Positions 5,606 through 10,447 of a stretch of DNA of 10,447 nt are shown piece by piece. Source of the DNA: Deltaproteobacteria bacterium RIFCSPHIGHO2_12_FULL_43_9 (GTDB lineage: Bacteria > Bdellovibrionota > O2-12-FULL-43-9). Position numbers and translations under genes: made by a program. Each line of letters opens with the position of its first letter. Positions within the stretch are counted from its first letter, which is position 1. The stretch lies in assembly GCA_001798265.1 (NCBI GenBank), contig MGRR01000009.1, forward strand, positions 1 to 10,447. The letters run 5' to 3'. The notes below the pieces were generated by a model that saw only the letters and a program-made list of their open reading frames with translations, did not search any database and had not been told where the DNA came from.

Positions 5606-5846
5606 AAAATAGCCAGGATTACGAATTTGTCGGGGTATCCGGACAGGGTTAATTTTATAAAGAAATTCGCATTACTCCATGATGTTACCGGGTTTTTTCA
5701 GTTCCCCTGTATAAATCCTGGCATTTTTTTAGAAGAAACAATTTAAAAACCCCAATAATTTCAACACAAACAACCCGGTCTGGCTATTGCAAGATAAATG
5801 CTTATAGCAGCTTTGTTCGTAGATTAATTTATACAGGATTAGGGGG
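5606..5846 (+). promoter_or_regulatory. Structured leader upstream of the secreted TPR gene
   Basis: This gene-free stretch contains several long-range complementary segments. GCCAGGATT (5612-5620) pairs with AATCCTGGC (5714-5722), which is followed by seven Ts (5724-5730), a terminator-like arrangement. The overlapping AATAGCCAG (5608-5616) can instead pair with CTGGCTATT (5780-5788), next to a second nested pair, ACCGGGTT (5687-5694) with AACCCGGT (5772-5779). CCTGTATAAAT (5706-5716) pairs with ATTTATACAGG (5827-5837), directly before the AGGGGG ribosome site (5841-5846). The alternatives are mutually exclusive, as in attenuators or riboswitches, but no known class is recognised and a decayed mobile element could look the same. 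I could not pick out a convincing promoter. Confidence 0.35.
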
Positions 5847-5850
5847 TCGG

Positions 5851-6936
5851 ATGATTCGGTTCTTTTCCATATTTTTAGGTTTATTTTTTATCGTACCTCT
5901 CACAGCAGAAGCGAAACGCACATTCACGACCATTAAGGCGTACGCGGAGAAGTTTTCCGCCAATCCGCTCAAATTAACCATAACACCCGTTTCACAGCAG
6001 GATGTTTTATTAAATTGGTTTTCTAACGGGAGAGCAATGTCACCCCAGATAGCTGTTAGGAGCAGCCGGCAGGGAAGAGAAATTTACTACTATAAACCGA
6101 AACAGAATGCCCTGGCTGCGTTTAACTTTGGGGTTTCAGATTTTCAGTCCGGCAACTATTATGATGCTTTGCGAAAATTTAAAACCGCGCTTCAACTCGA
6201 TCCAAATTTCTATAAGGTTTACCTCTTTATTGGTGATACCTTCTTTATGAAAGGTCAATATAAAGAGGCAATTAAGTTCTTCAATAAACTTCTCGAAAAA
6301 AATCCAATAGATTACATGGCGAATCTCTATTTGGCTGATAGCTATTGGAAACTAGGGGAGCTGGCAAAGGCCAAAAAATATTTAATACGCTCATTAATAT
6401 TAAATGTGCGCAATGGTGAGGCGTGGGGGAAGCTGCGCGGACTGGGAGAGTTAATGGGCTTCGCGGTTGATAATAATAGATTTATTCCTCTTGTCGTAAT
6501 GGATGAAAAATCCAAACTAGTTAAGGTGGCGGATGGTATATGGAAGAATTATGGTTTGTGTAAGGGCGTCTGGAGAGGTGATTCGGATTTCTTCACGAAA
6601 AAAACATCTATTTCCAGCTACAAACATACCATTGCCGAAGAGTTTGAGTGTGTCGTAAATCTCCTGGAGGGAATCAGTTTAGAGAAGAAAACAAATCCTA
6701 ATCTTAAAGTGCCTCTAGGCATCAGGAGACTTCAGCTTATAGCATCAAGAGGGGACCTTTATGGGCTGGTTGTTATGGAGCTCTATCTTCCACAAAACCC
6801 GCTTATGGCAGCTTTGATCAGTGAAAAGGAGATGGAGAATCTAACCCTTTATATTGATAAATATATCCTTATAAAGCCTCATGGGCAGCATAAGATTTTC
6901 AGGGAGGAGAGAAAAAGAGTTTTAAGTTCTCTGTAA
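5851..6936 (+). CDS. Exported TPR-repeat protein
   Basis: A 361-aa protein with a clear Sec signal peptide: MIR, a hydrophobic core FFSIFLGLFFIVPL, then AEA before K22 as a signal peptidase I site. The mature protein is therefore probably periplasmic or secreted. Residues about 86-187 form three consecutive TPR units (NALAAFNFGVSDFQSGNYYD; YKVYLFIGDTFFMKGQYKEA; MANLYLADSYWKLGELAKAK), each with the small/aromatic residue pattern and a Pro/Asn turn. Such arrays bind partner proteins. The C-terminal 160 residues have no domain I recognise. The ATG is well supported by AGGGGG 4 bases upstream, and a strong terminator closes the gene. It faces the Tad-like cluster, whose last gene also encodes a membrane protein with a partial TPR-like helix pair, but a functional link is only a guess. 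Confidence 0.85.
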   Translation: MIRFFSIFLGLFFIVPLTAEAKRTFTTIKAYAEKFSANPLKLTITPVSQQDVLLNWFSNGRAMSPQIAVRSSRQGREIYYYKPKQNALAAFNFGVSDFQSGNYYDALRKFKTALQLDPNFYKVYLFIGDTFFMKGQYKEAIKFFNKLLEKNPIDYMANLYLADSYWKLGELAKAKKYLIRSLILNVRNGEAWGKLRGLGELMGFAVDNNRFIPLVVMDEKSKLVKVADGIWKNYGLCKGVWRGDSDFFTKKTSISSYKHTIAEEFECVVNLLEGISLEKKTNPNLKVPLGIRRLQLIASRGDLYGLVVMELYLPQNPLMAALISEKEMENLTLYIDKYILIKPHGQHKIFREERKRVLSSL

Positions 6937-6946
6937 AAGTTTGCAC

Positions 6947-7627
6947 CTAGTCCACCCCAAGCCCAAGATTGCGAATCGCGTCTTGGGCTTTTTTTTTGAT
7001 TCTCGATTTTTCATTACTTAAAAAGATTGCCAGTCGGTACTTCTCCAGTGCTTCCTTAGGAGAGGTGCGCACAAGCGCGTATCCCTCCAGATATGCCCTT
7101 TCCGCGAACATCTCTATCTGTGACTCCCACCTGATGATCTGTTCAGCCCACCCTCCAATGAATGGAACATTAAATTGCTTTCTTAAACTGGCATCCAGCG
7201 CCCTTAGCGTCTTAAACTGATTCGCCCCGTTTCTAACTTCATGTTTTGAAAAAAGATCGAGGAATCTCTCGGTTGTCACCTTTATTTCGTGAATATTTTT
7301 GGCGACATCTACGCTATCCTTTGCCTCCTTGCTGAAGGGATCTTTATAGAAGCTGTTCAGGCAGTGTGCTTCCGCGATGTCGAGTGCTCCATTGAAGTAT
7401 GCCTGTATCTCCTGAGGTAATATATCCGGATCAAAAGGCTGCTCATTCTCTACTTTTTGTGTGTTTACCGTTTTTAGGGGTGCACTACTTTTCTCTGTTG
7501 TCATCCAGATTACGAGTAATGTTATGACAGGAAGGCCGAGTGCAATCATCAATGATCTCCTCTTCCTGTTTTTTAAATCAGGCCTCAGTGGATTGATTGG
7601 AACAGGCGTGGTTATCTCTTCAATCAT
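6947..7627 (-). CDS. Single-pass membrane protein of the Tad-like gene run
   Basis: A 226-aa protein of unrecognised family. Residues 1-24 are a proline-rich, then strongly basic (NRKRRS) cytoplasmic segment; 25-42 form one transmembrane helix (SLMIALGLPVITLLVIWM); the rest (43-226) should lie on the far side of the membrane and is mostly helical. Near the end, AYLEGYALVRTSPKEALEKY followed by RLAIF resembles a TPR helix pair. Its ATG overlaps the TGA of the TadC-like gene (ATGA, 7624-7627), with GGAGG about 8 bases upstream, so it is very probably co-translated with it. Its last codons contain the + strand terminator of the converging gene. The position suggests an accessory or assembly part of the Tad-type apparatus; this is inferred from context only. 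Confidence 0.75.
   Translation of the reverse strand: MIEEITTPVPINPLRPDLKNRKRRSLMIALGLPVITLLVIWMTTEKSSAPLKTVNTQKVENEQPFDPDILPQEIQAYFNGALDIAEAHCLNSFYKDPFSKEAKDSVDVAKNIHEIKVTTERFLDLFSKHEVRNGANQFKTLRALDASLRKQFNVPFIGGWAEQIIRWESQIEMFAERAYLEGYALVRTSPKEALEKYRLAIFLSNEKSRIKKKAQDAIRNLGLGVD
6959..6997 (+). terminator. Intrinsic terminator of the exported TPR gene
   Basis: AAGCCCAAGA (6959-6968) pairs with TCTTGGGCTT (6981-6990). An inner GCG-AAT-CGC hairpin caps the stem, and the T run spans 6989-6997 (nine Ts). It is strong and one-directional, since there is no T run on the other strand. It lies within the coding end (about codons 212-224) of the opposing gene. Confidence 0.92.
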
Positions 7628-8073
7628 CCTAGAACCTCCATGAGAGACTTAAAGAAGGGGGTAATTAAAATTAATCCGGTAGCCGGCAAAATAAACAGGA
7701 GAAGTGGAATCATAAGAATAAATGGGGCTTTGAGCGCCCCGCGTTCAGCCTCTTCAAGAAGCTCCATTCTTAATGATGAAGCCAGTGCCTTTAGTCCAGG
7801 AATCAGGGGGGAGCCGGTTTCCGCGGAGAGTTCTATAAGATCTGCTATCTGCTTTATCTCTTTAAGTTTTACCTTTGACGCGAGCGCGTTAAATGCCTCC
7901 TCCCTCGGTCTTCCCTGCTGGATTTCCTGGGTCGTAATTAAAAGTTCATTTTTTAACCTTGATTCCTGGATCTCCGATGTGACTATTTCGATTGCCTCCC
8001 TGAATTCTATCCCCGAGGATAGGCATATTGTTAACTGATCGATCAAAAATGGAATATCTCCTCTGTATTTCAT
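7624..8073 (-). CDS. tadC: Short TadC-like type II secretion F-domain protein
   Basis: A 149-aa inner-membrane platform protein of the Tad pilus/type IVc secretion type. The T2SF domain fills nearly the whole protein: helices at about 7-60 (FLIDQLTICLSSGIEFREAI) and 66-110 (IADLIELSAETGSPLIPGLK), then the family's typical ERGALKAPFILMIPLLLFILP segment leading into a transmembrane helix (about 117-139). TadC proteins are normally about 300 residues with N-terminal membrane helices; this one starts directly at the T2SF domain. The ATG overlaps the stop of the TadB-like gene (ATGA, 8070-8073), with AGAAGGAG just before it, so the short form appears to be a genuine start and not a broken gene. 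It would pair with TadB to form the rotor or platform of the machine. Confidence 0.85.
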   Translation of the reverse strand: MKYRGDIPFLIDQLTICLSSGIEFREAIEIVTSEIQESRLKNELLITTQEIQQGRPREEAFNALASKVKLKEIKQIADLIELSAETGSPLIPGLKALASSLRMELLEEAERGALKAPFILMIPLLLFILPATGLILITPFFKSLMEVLG

Positions 8074-8837
8074 CTCCTTCTCCCACTGTAAATAATCCAG
8101 ATTGCGCCAGTTAACTGTAGTAAAAAGGCCAACAGGTAAATCGTCCGGGTTTCAGGCGATGATAATGAGGTGTTTATCAACTCGGGTTCCAGATGGCGCA
8201 TTAAAAGAAATGTAAATATAGGTATGGGGATTGTTATGTAGCCCTGTAGCCTTGCAGTGAGTGTTAACGTTCTTATTCTCTCTTCATTCCGGAGTTCATT
8301 CTTCAGGGAGATTGCGATCTCTTCGAGGTATGGTGCAATAGATCCGCCGGATTTTGTTGATATTGCGATTGTTGTCGCAAGAATTGTTAAAGACTGAAAA
8401 TTCCAGTTCTTTGCGGAGCGTTTAATTGCCGAAATCGGTGACCCTGACAGATTAAACTCCGTTGACCAGAGCTCGAGTTCCTTCCTGATGATTCCAGCTG
8501 ATCGTTTCGCGACATATTGTATCGCGGAGGATATTGGGGATCCTGCCCTGACAACGGTTGAGAGATTAATGAGTGTCGATGGAAATTCTTTCCTGAATTT
8601 ATGGCGAAGCAGTAAAAACTTCAGCCTCTCTCTCATGGGTTCGGCTAAATACCAGATAATCACGAGGCATGTGGCAATTAAAGATTGATTAGGAAAGAGA
8701 GGAAATATTAAAGCCAGCAATGATCCCAGCCAAAAATAGGAGGCGGATTCATATTCTGTTACCGATTTGTCGCAAGCAATCAACCAACAAAAAAGCGGGA
8801 GTGGAGATAATAATAATTGAATGGCTGTAATTTTCAT
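8070..8837 (-). CDS. tadB: TadB-like type II secretion F-domain protein
   Basis: A 255-aa polytopic membrane protein. Hydrophobic helices lie at about 4-22, 34-48 and 51-65. They are followed by a basic cytoplasmic segment (RERLKFLLLRHKFRKEFP) and the T2SF domain (about 86-211), with the paired STVVRAGSPISSAIQ and ISTKSGGSIAPYLEEI helices, then membrane helices at about 199-214 and 232-250. This is the TadB layout, slightly shorter than the usual length of about 300. In Tad systems TadB and TadC form the inner-membrane platform driven by the TadA ATPase; here the ATPase is not in the window. Its ATG overlaps the stop of the upstream 105-aa ORF (ATGA, 8834-8837); no good ribosome site is seen, so translation probably depends on coupling. 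Confidence 0.87.
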   Translation of the reverse strand: MKITAIQLLLSPLPLFCWLIACDKSVTEYESASYFWLGSLLALIFPLFPNQSLIATCLVIIWYLAEPMRERLKFLLLRHKFRKEFPSTLINLSTVVRAGSPISSAIQYVAKRSAGIIRKELELWSTEFNLSGSPISAIKRSAKNWNFQSLTILATTIAISTKSGGSIAPYLEEIAISLKNELRNEERIRTLTLTARLQGYITIPIPIFTFLLMRHLEPELINTSLSSPETRTIYLLAFLLQLTGAIWIIYSGRRR

Positions 8838-9151
8838 CGCCGTAAATTTTTGATTTCTAATAATTTTTTATCAATTATTGACTGGGCCTCTTCGCTGGTT
8901 CTGTGAGAGCTTCTTTTTCTCCAGTTTGCTTCTGTCTCGAGAATCCATTGCCTGAGGTGAGGATCGTTTTCATCAATGTCAGTTAAATTTACTAAATCGG
9001 GTGCCATTCTTATGACTTCCCCATCAATTACAGTAGTATACTTATCTTTTCTTCCAGATTTTATAGTGGATATAGGATTGCCTTTTAACAGCTTTTCCAA
9101 GCCATGAGCGAATTCTTTTCTCTTCTTCTTTTGATTTATTATAATAGCCAT
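8834..9151 (-). CDS. Hypothetical 105-aa charged protein upstream of TadB-like gene
   Basis: I do not recognise this protein. It is soluble and charged: a basic N terminus (NQKKKRKEFAHGLEKLLKG), a middle stretch with alternating hydrophobic residues (YTTVIDGEVIRMAPDLVNLT), and a helical C-terminal half rich in Glu, Lys and Arg. The ATG at 9151 is supported by a GAGGAG ribosome site at 9167-9162, 10 bases upstream, although this lies inside the next ORF, which it overlaps by 110 bases. Its TGA overlaps the TadB start by 4 bases, tying it to the Tad-like run. It could equally be the C-terminal half of a frameshifted gene joined to the 129-aa ORF. Confidence 0.6.
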   Translation of the reverse strand: MAIIINQKKKRKEFAHGLEKLLKGNPISTIKSGRKDKYTTVIDGEVIRMAPDLVNLTDIDENDPHLRQWILETEANWRKRSSHRTSEEAQSIIDKKLLEIKNLRR

Positions 9152-9431
9152 TTTTTATAATCTCCTCATATACTTTAGTAACTAATTTTAATTCATCTGG
9201 GTATAAATAAACGTCGTTTTCAACTACGCCTTCACGCAAATAAGATGCCCAACGAAAAAGCATTTGTAAATTTTTATTATTTAGATGTATTTCATACTTC
9301 TTGTCCCTATCATAATAGTAAAAATGTGGTAGTGAGTTATCAATGTGCTGTTTATTTTCCAGCCATTTTTTCTTAATTGCATACAATTCCTCATCAGTAT
9401 AATAATATTTTGACTTTGGTCTTCGGACCAT
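9042..9431 (-). CDS. Hypothetical 129-aa Lys/Tyr-rich protein
   Basis: An unrecognised protein, rich in Lys, Tyr and Asn, and visibly more AT-rich than the neighbouring genes, which suggests a recent or foreign origin. It is predicted helical (YYTDEELYAIKKKWLENKQ; LQMLFRWASYLREGVVENDV; YPDELKLVTKVYEEIIKNG), with a basic C terminus and no membrane segment. ATG 9431 has only a weak GGGG about 9 bases upstream. The last 36 codons overlap the start of the 105-aa ORF in another frame, across an A-rich AAAAGAAGAAGAGAAAAG stretch. Either these are two overlapping genes, or one longer gene of about 195 aa has been split by a +1 shift. It lies next to a possible IS21-like end. Confidence 0.55.
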   Translation of the reverse strand: MVRRPKSKYYYTDEELYAIKKKWLENKQHIDNSLPHFYYYDRDKKYEIHLNNKNLQMLFRWASYLREGVVENDVYLYPDELKLVTKVYEEIIKNGYYNKSKEEEKRIRSWLGKAVKRQSYIHYKIWKKR

Positions 9432-9509
9432 AAACTATGCCCCAAATATTTCCCAATGAACTGATACAAATGCACTTTACGTGCCATTGAAATCATTAGG
9501 GAATTTGGC

Positions 9510-9556
9510 GGTAGGGGGGTCCAAAATTGGACGGTTCGGTCGAAAATTGTACGGTT
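9510..9556. mobile_element. 20-bp direct repeats resembling an IS21-family end (remnant)
   Basis: After GGTAGGGGGG, the segment CAAAATTGGACGGTT (9522-9536) recurs exactly 20 bases on as GAAAATTGTACGGTT (9542-9556), 13 of 15 identical. IS21-family elements carry repeated motifs of about 20 bp with an AAAATTG core at their ends, usually beside a G-rich stretch. No istA or istB transposase is visible in the window, so this would be a remnant or a solo end. The second copy runs into the ribosome site of the phosphoribosyltransferase gene. The family assignment rests on resemblance only. Confidence 0.4.
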
Positions 9557-9561
9557 GGAGG
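9557..9561 (+). promoter_or_regulatory. Ribosome-binding site fixing the phosphoribosyltransferase start
   Basis: GGAGG followed by a 5-base spacer (TGAAG) before ATG 9567. This makes ATG 9567 a much better start than the in-frame TTG at 9555, which would overlap the ribosome site itself. Confidence 0.85.
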
Positions 9562-9566
9562 TGAAG

Positions 9567-10196
9567 ATGCCGTTTGTAAACAGGGAAGAGGCTGCCAAAA
9601 GGTTAGCTAAATTACTGGAAGAGTATAAGGAGAAAAACCCGCTGATTTTGGCCATTCCACGTGGCGCGGTTCCCATGGCTCAAATTATTGCTGATCGAAT
9701 CGGTGGTGAAATCGATGTTGTGTTGGTTCATAAGCTTGGTGCCCCTGGAAATCCAGAATATGCCGTCGGGTCGGTGGATGAGTATGGCCACATTTACTTA
9801 GGCGAAGGGGTAACACTGCTTGGATTATCCAAAGAGTATTTGGATGATGAGGCAAAGGCTCAACTTTCGATGTTAAAGGATAGAAGGAGATTTTACACTG
9901 AGGTCAGAGAAGCAATTAATCCCACAGGTCGGATCGTGATCATTATTGACGACGGCATCGCCACAGGTTCTACGATGATTGCCGCTATTCATGGAATCAG
10001 GGAACAAAAACCGAAAAAGATTGTGGTTGCCGTGGCGGTTGCACCACCTGATACTATTGTAAAAATTCAAAAAATAGCAGATGAAGTCATCTGTCTGGAA
10101 ACCCCATTATATTTTGGCGCTGTAGGCGCCTTTTTCGATGACTTTCGTCAGGTAAGTGACAAAGAAGTGATGGAAATTTTACGTAAAAGGTCTTAA
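9567..10196 (+). CDS. Phosphoribosyltransferase-domain protein (COG1926-like)
   Basis: A 209-aa cytosolic protein of the type I phosphoribosyltransferase fold. The PRPP-binding loop is the acidic/glycine motif VIIIDDGIATGSTM (124-137). Other family marks are AIPRGAVPMA (29-38), HKLGAPGNPEYAVGSV (55-70) and the C-terminal FGAVGAFFDDFRQVSDKEV (183-201). This set matches the 'predicted phosphoribosyltransferase' group of stand-alone proteins whose substrate is not established, as opposed to the pyrE, apt or hpt enzymes. The length is normal for a single-domain member. The gene stands alone: it is divergent from the Tad-like run, preceded by the IS21-like repeats and followed by dispersed repeats, with no obvious operon partner or terminator. 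Confidence 0.88.
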   Translation: MPFVNREEAAKRLAKLLEEYKEKNPLILAIPRGAVPMAQIIADRIGGEIDVVLVHKLGAPGNPEYAVGSVDEYGHIYLGEGVTLLGLSKEYLDDEAKAQLSMLKDRRRFYTEVREAINPTGRIVIIIDDGIATGSTMIAAIHGIREQKPKKIVVAVAVAPPDTIVKIQKIADEVICLETPLYFGAVGAFFDDFRQVSDKEVMEILRKRS

Positions 10197-10243
10197 TCCC
10201 TCCTTGAGATGCAAAAGGAAAACCGCTATAAACAGCACCTGTT

Positions 10244-10353
10244 CGTCATTGCGAGCCGAAGGTGCGTCATCCTGAGCATCTCCGTCGTTGCGAGAAGCCG
10301 AAGGCGACGAAGCAATCTTAGCGAGAGATTGCTTCGCTGCGCTCGCAATGACG
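10244..10353. repeat. Cluster of family B and C repeats
   Basis: A truncated family B end (CGTCATTGCGAGCCGAAGG, 10244-10262) and a truncated family C start (CGTCATCCTGAG, 10265-10276) lead into a full family B palindrome. In that palindrome CGTCGTTGCGAG (10283-10294) faces CTCGCAATGACG (10342-10353) with one G-T wobble, and the inner GAAGCAATCT faces AGATTGCTTC. This occupies most of the gene-free stretch after the phosphoribosyltransferase; no gene is seen in it. Confidence 0.85.
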
Positions 10354-10354
10354 A

Positions 10355-10447
10355 CTTTCGTCATCCTGAGTGAAGCGAAGGATCTCTTTCGTCATCCTGA
10401 GTGAAGCGAAGGATCTCTTTCGTCATCCTGAGCGAAGCGAAGGATCT
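10355..10447. repeat. 31-bp tandem repeat, three copies (family C)
   Basis: Three head-to-tail copies of a 31-base unit that begins CTTTCGTCATCCTGAG and ends GAAGCGAAGGATCT, at 10355-10385, 10386-10416 and 10417-10447. Copies 1 and 2 are identical; copy 3 has a single T to C change (GAGTGAAG to GAGCGAAG). Each unit has ATCCT near its start and AGGAT near its end. The array reaches the last base of the window, so the true copy number is unknown. Confidence 0.93.

Noticed and set aside
5413..5607. Minus-strand ORF of 64 codons after the kinase
   Set aside because: It is read entirely through repeat palindromes (SVIPAKAGILDPGFRRMT type sequence), a well-known source of false hypothetical proteins.
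5781..5791. Sigma-54-like promoter (TGGC...TTGCA) before the exported TPR gene
   Set aside because: The GG and GC dinucleotides are far too close for a sigma-54 promoter, which needs about 10 bases between them.
9281..9676. Minus-strand ORF of 131 codons spanning the phosphoribosyltransferase start
   Set aside because: It is antisense to the well-supported start of that gene and overlaps the 129-aa ORF in another frame; it has no recognisable domain, and its composition looks like a shadow frame.
10179..10364. Minus-strand ORF of 61 codons at the right end
   Set aside because: It is again repeat translation (ASAAKQSLAKIASS, SARNDE) and overlaps the end of the phosphoribosyltransferase gene.
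10355..10447. Possible CRISPR array at the right edge
   Set aside because: The 31-base unit is repeated with no spacers between copies, and the same unit is dispersed elsewhere as an intergenic palindrome, so it is a tandem repeat and not CRISPR.

Overview
The window looks like a chromosomal stretch from a Gram-negative, deltaproteobacterium-like (probably uncultured) bacterium. The reasons are a eukaryotic-type Ser/Thr kinase with a PEGA-like tail, a Tad-type secretion/pilus pair, several TPR proteins including one with a Sec signal peptide, and intergenic spaces filled with short palindromic repeats of the 'GTCATCCCGGC-GAAA' and 'CGTCATTGCGAG' kinds that are common in such genomes. The taxonomic guess is inference; no rRNA or marker gene is present.

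Layout. Bases 1-161 are the lysine-rich 3' end of a gene running in from the left, closed by a strong intrinsic terminator. A 399-aa soluble protein follows on the + strand (253-1452); it combines TPR repeats with what looks like an excisionase-type helix-turn-helix near its C terminus. Converging on it is a minus-strand group (4146 to 1554): a small unknown ORF, a cystathionine beta-synthase-like enzyme and a cystathionine gamma-lyase/synthase-family enzyme. Together the two enzymes would form the reverse transsulfuration route from homocysteine to cysteine. About 190 bp of dispersed repeats separates them, and one repeat supplies the last codons of the first enzyme.

Divergent from this group, on the + strand, is a membrane-anchored Ser/Thr kinase (4214-5416). 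It is followed by a repeat block and a roughly 250-bp leader with several long-range complementary segments, then a secreted or periplasmic TPR protein (5851-6936). The terminator of that gene lies inside the last codons of the converging gene.

The minus-strand run 9431 to 6947 looks like one transcription unit: two overlapping unknown ORFs, TadB-like, a short TadC-like protein, and a single-pass membrane protein. The last three junctions are 4-bp ATGA overlaps. No TadA-type ATPase is visible, and the upstream end of the run abuts a pair of 20-bp direct repeats that resemble an IS21-family end. On the far side of these a phosphoribosyltransferase-domain gene runs on the + strand (9567-10196), followed by more dispersed repeats and three exact-period 31-bp tandem units that run off the right edge.

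I did not find a clear new defence or biosynthetic system. The most unusual material is the repeat biology: covarying paired hairpins, an element flanked by a 20-bp direct repeat between two stop codons, and a repeat-encoded C terminus. The structured leader, the TPR plus HTH architecture and the ATPase-less Tad pair also merit attention.
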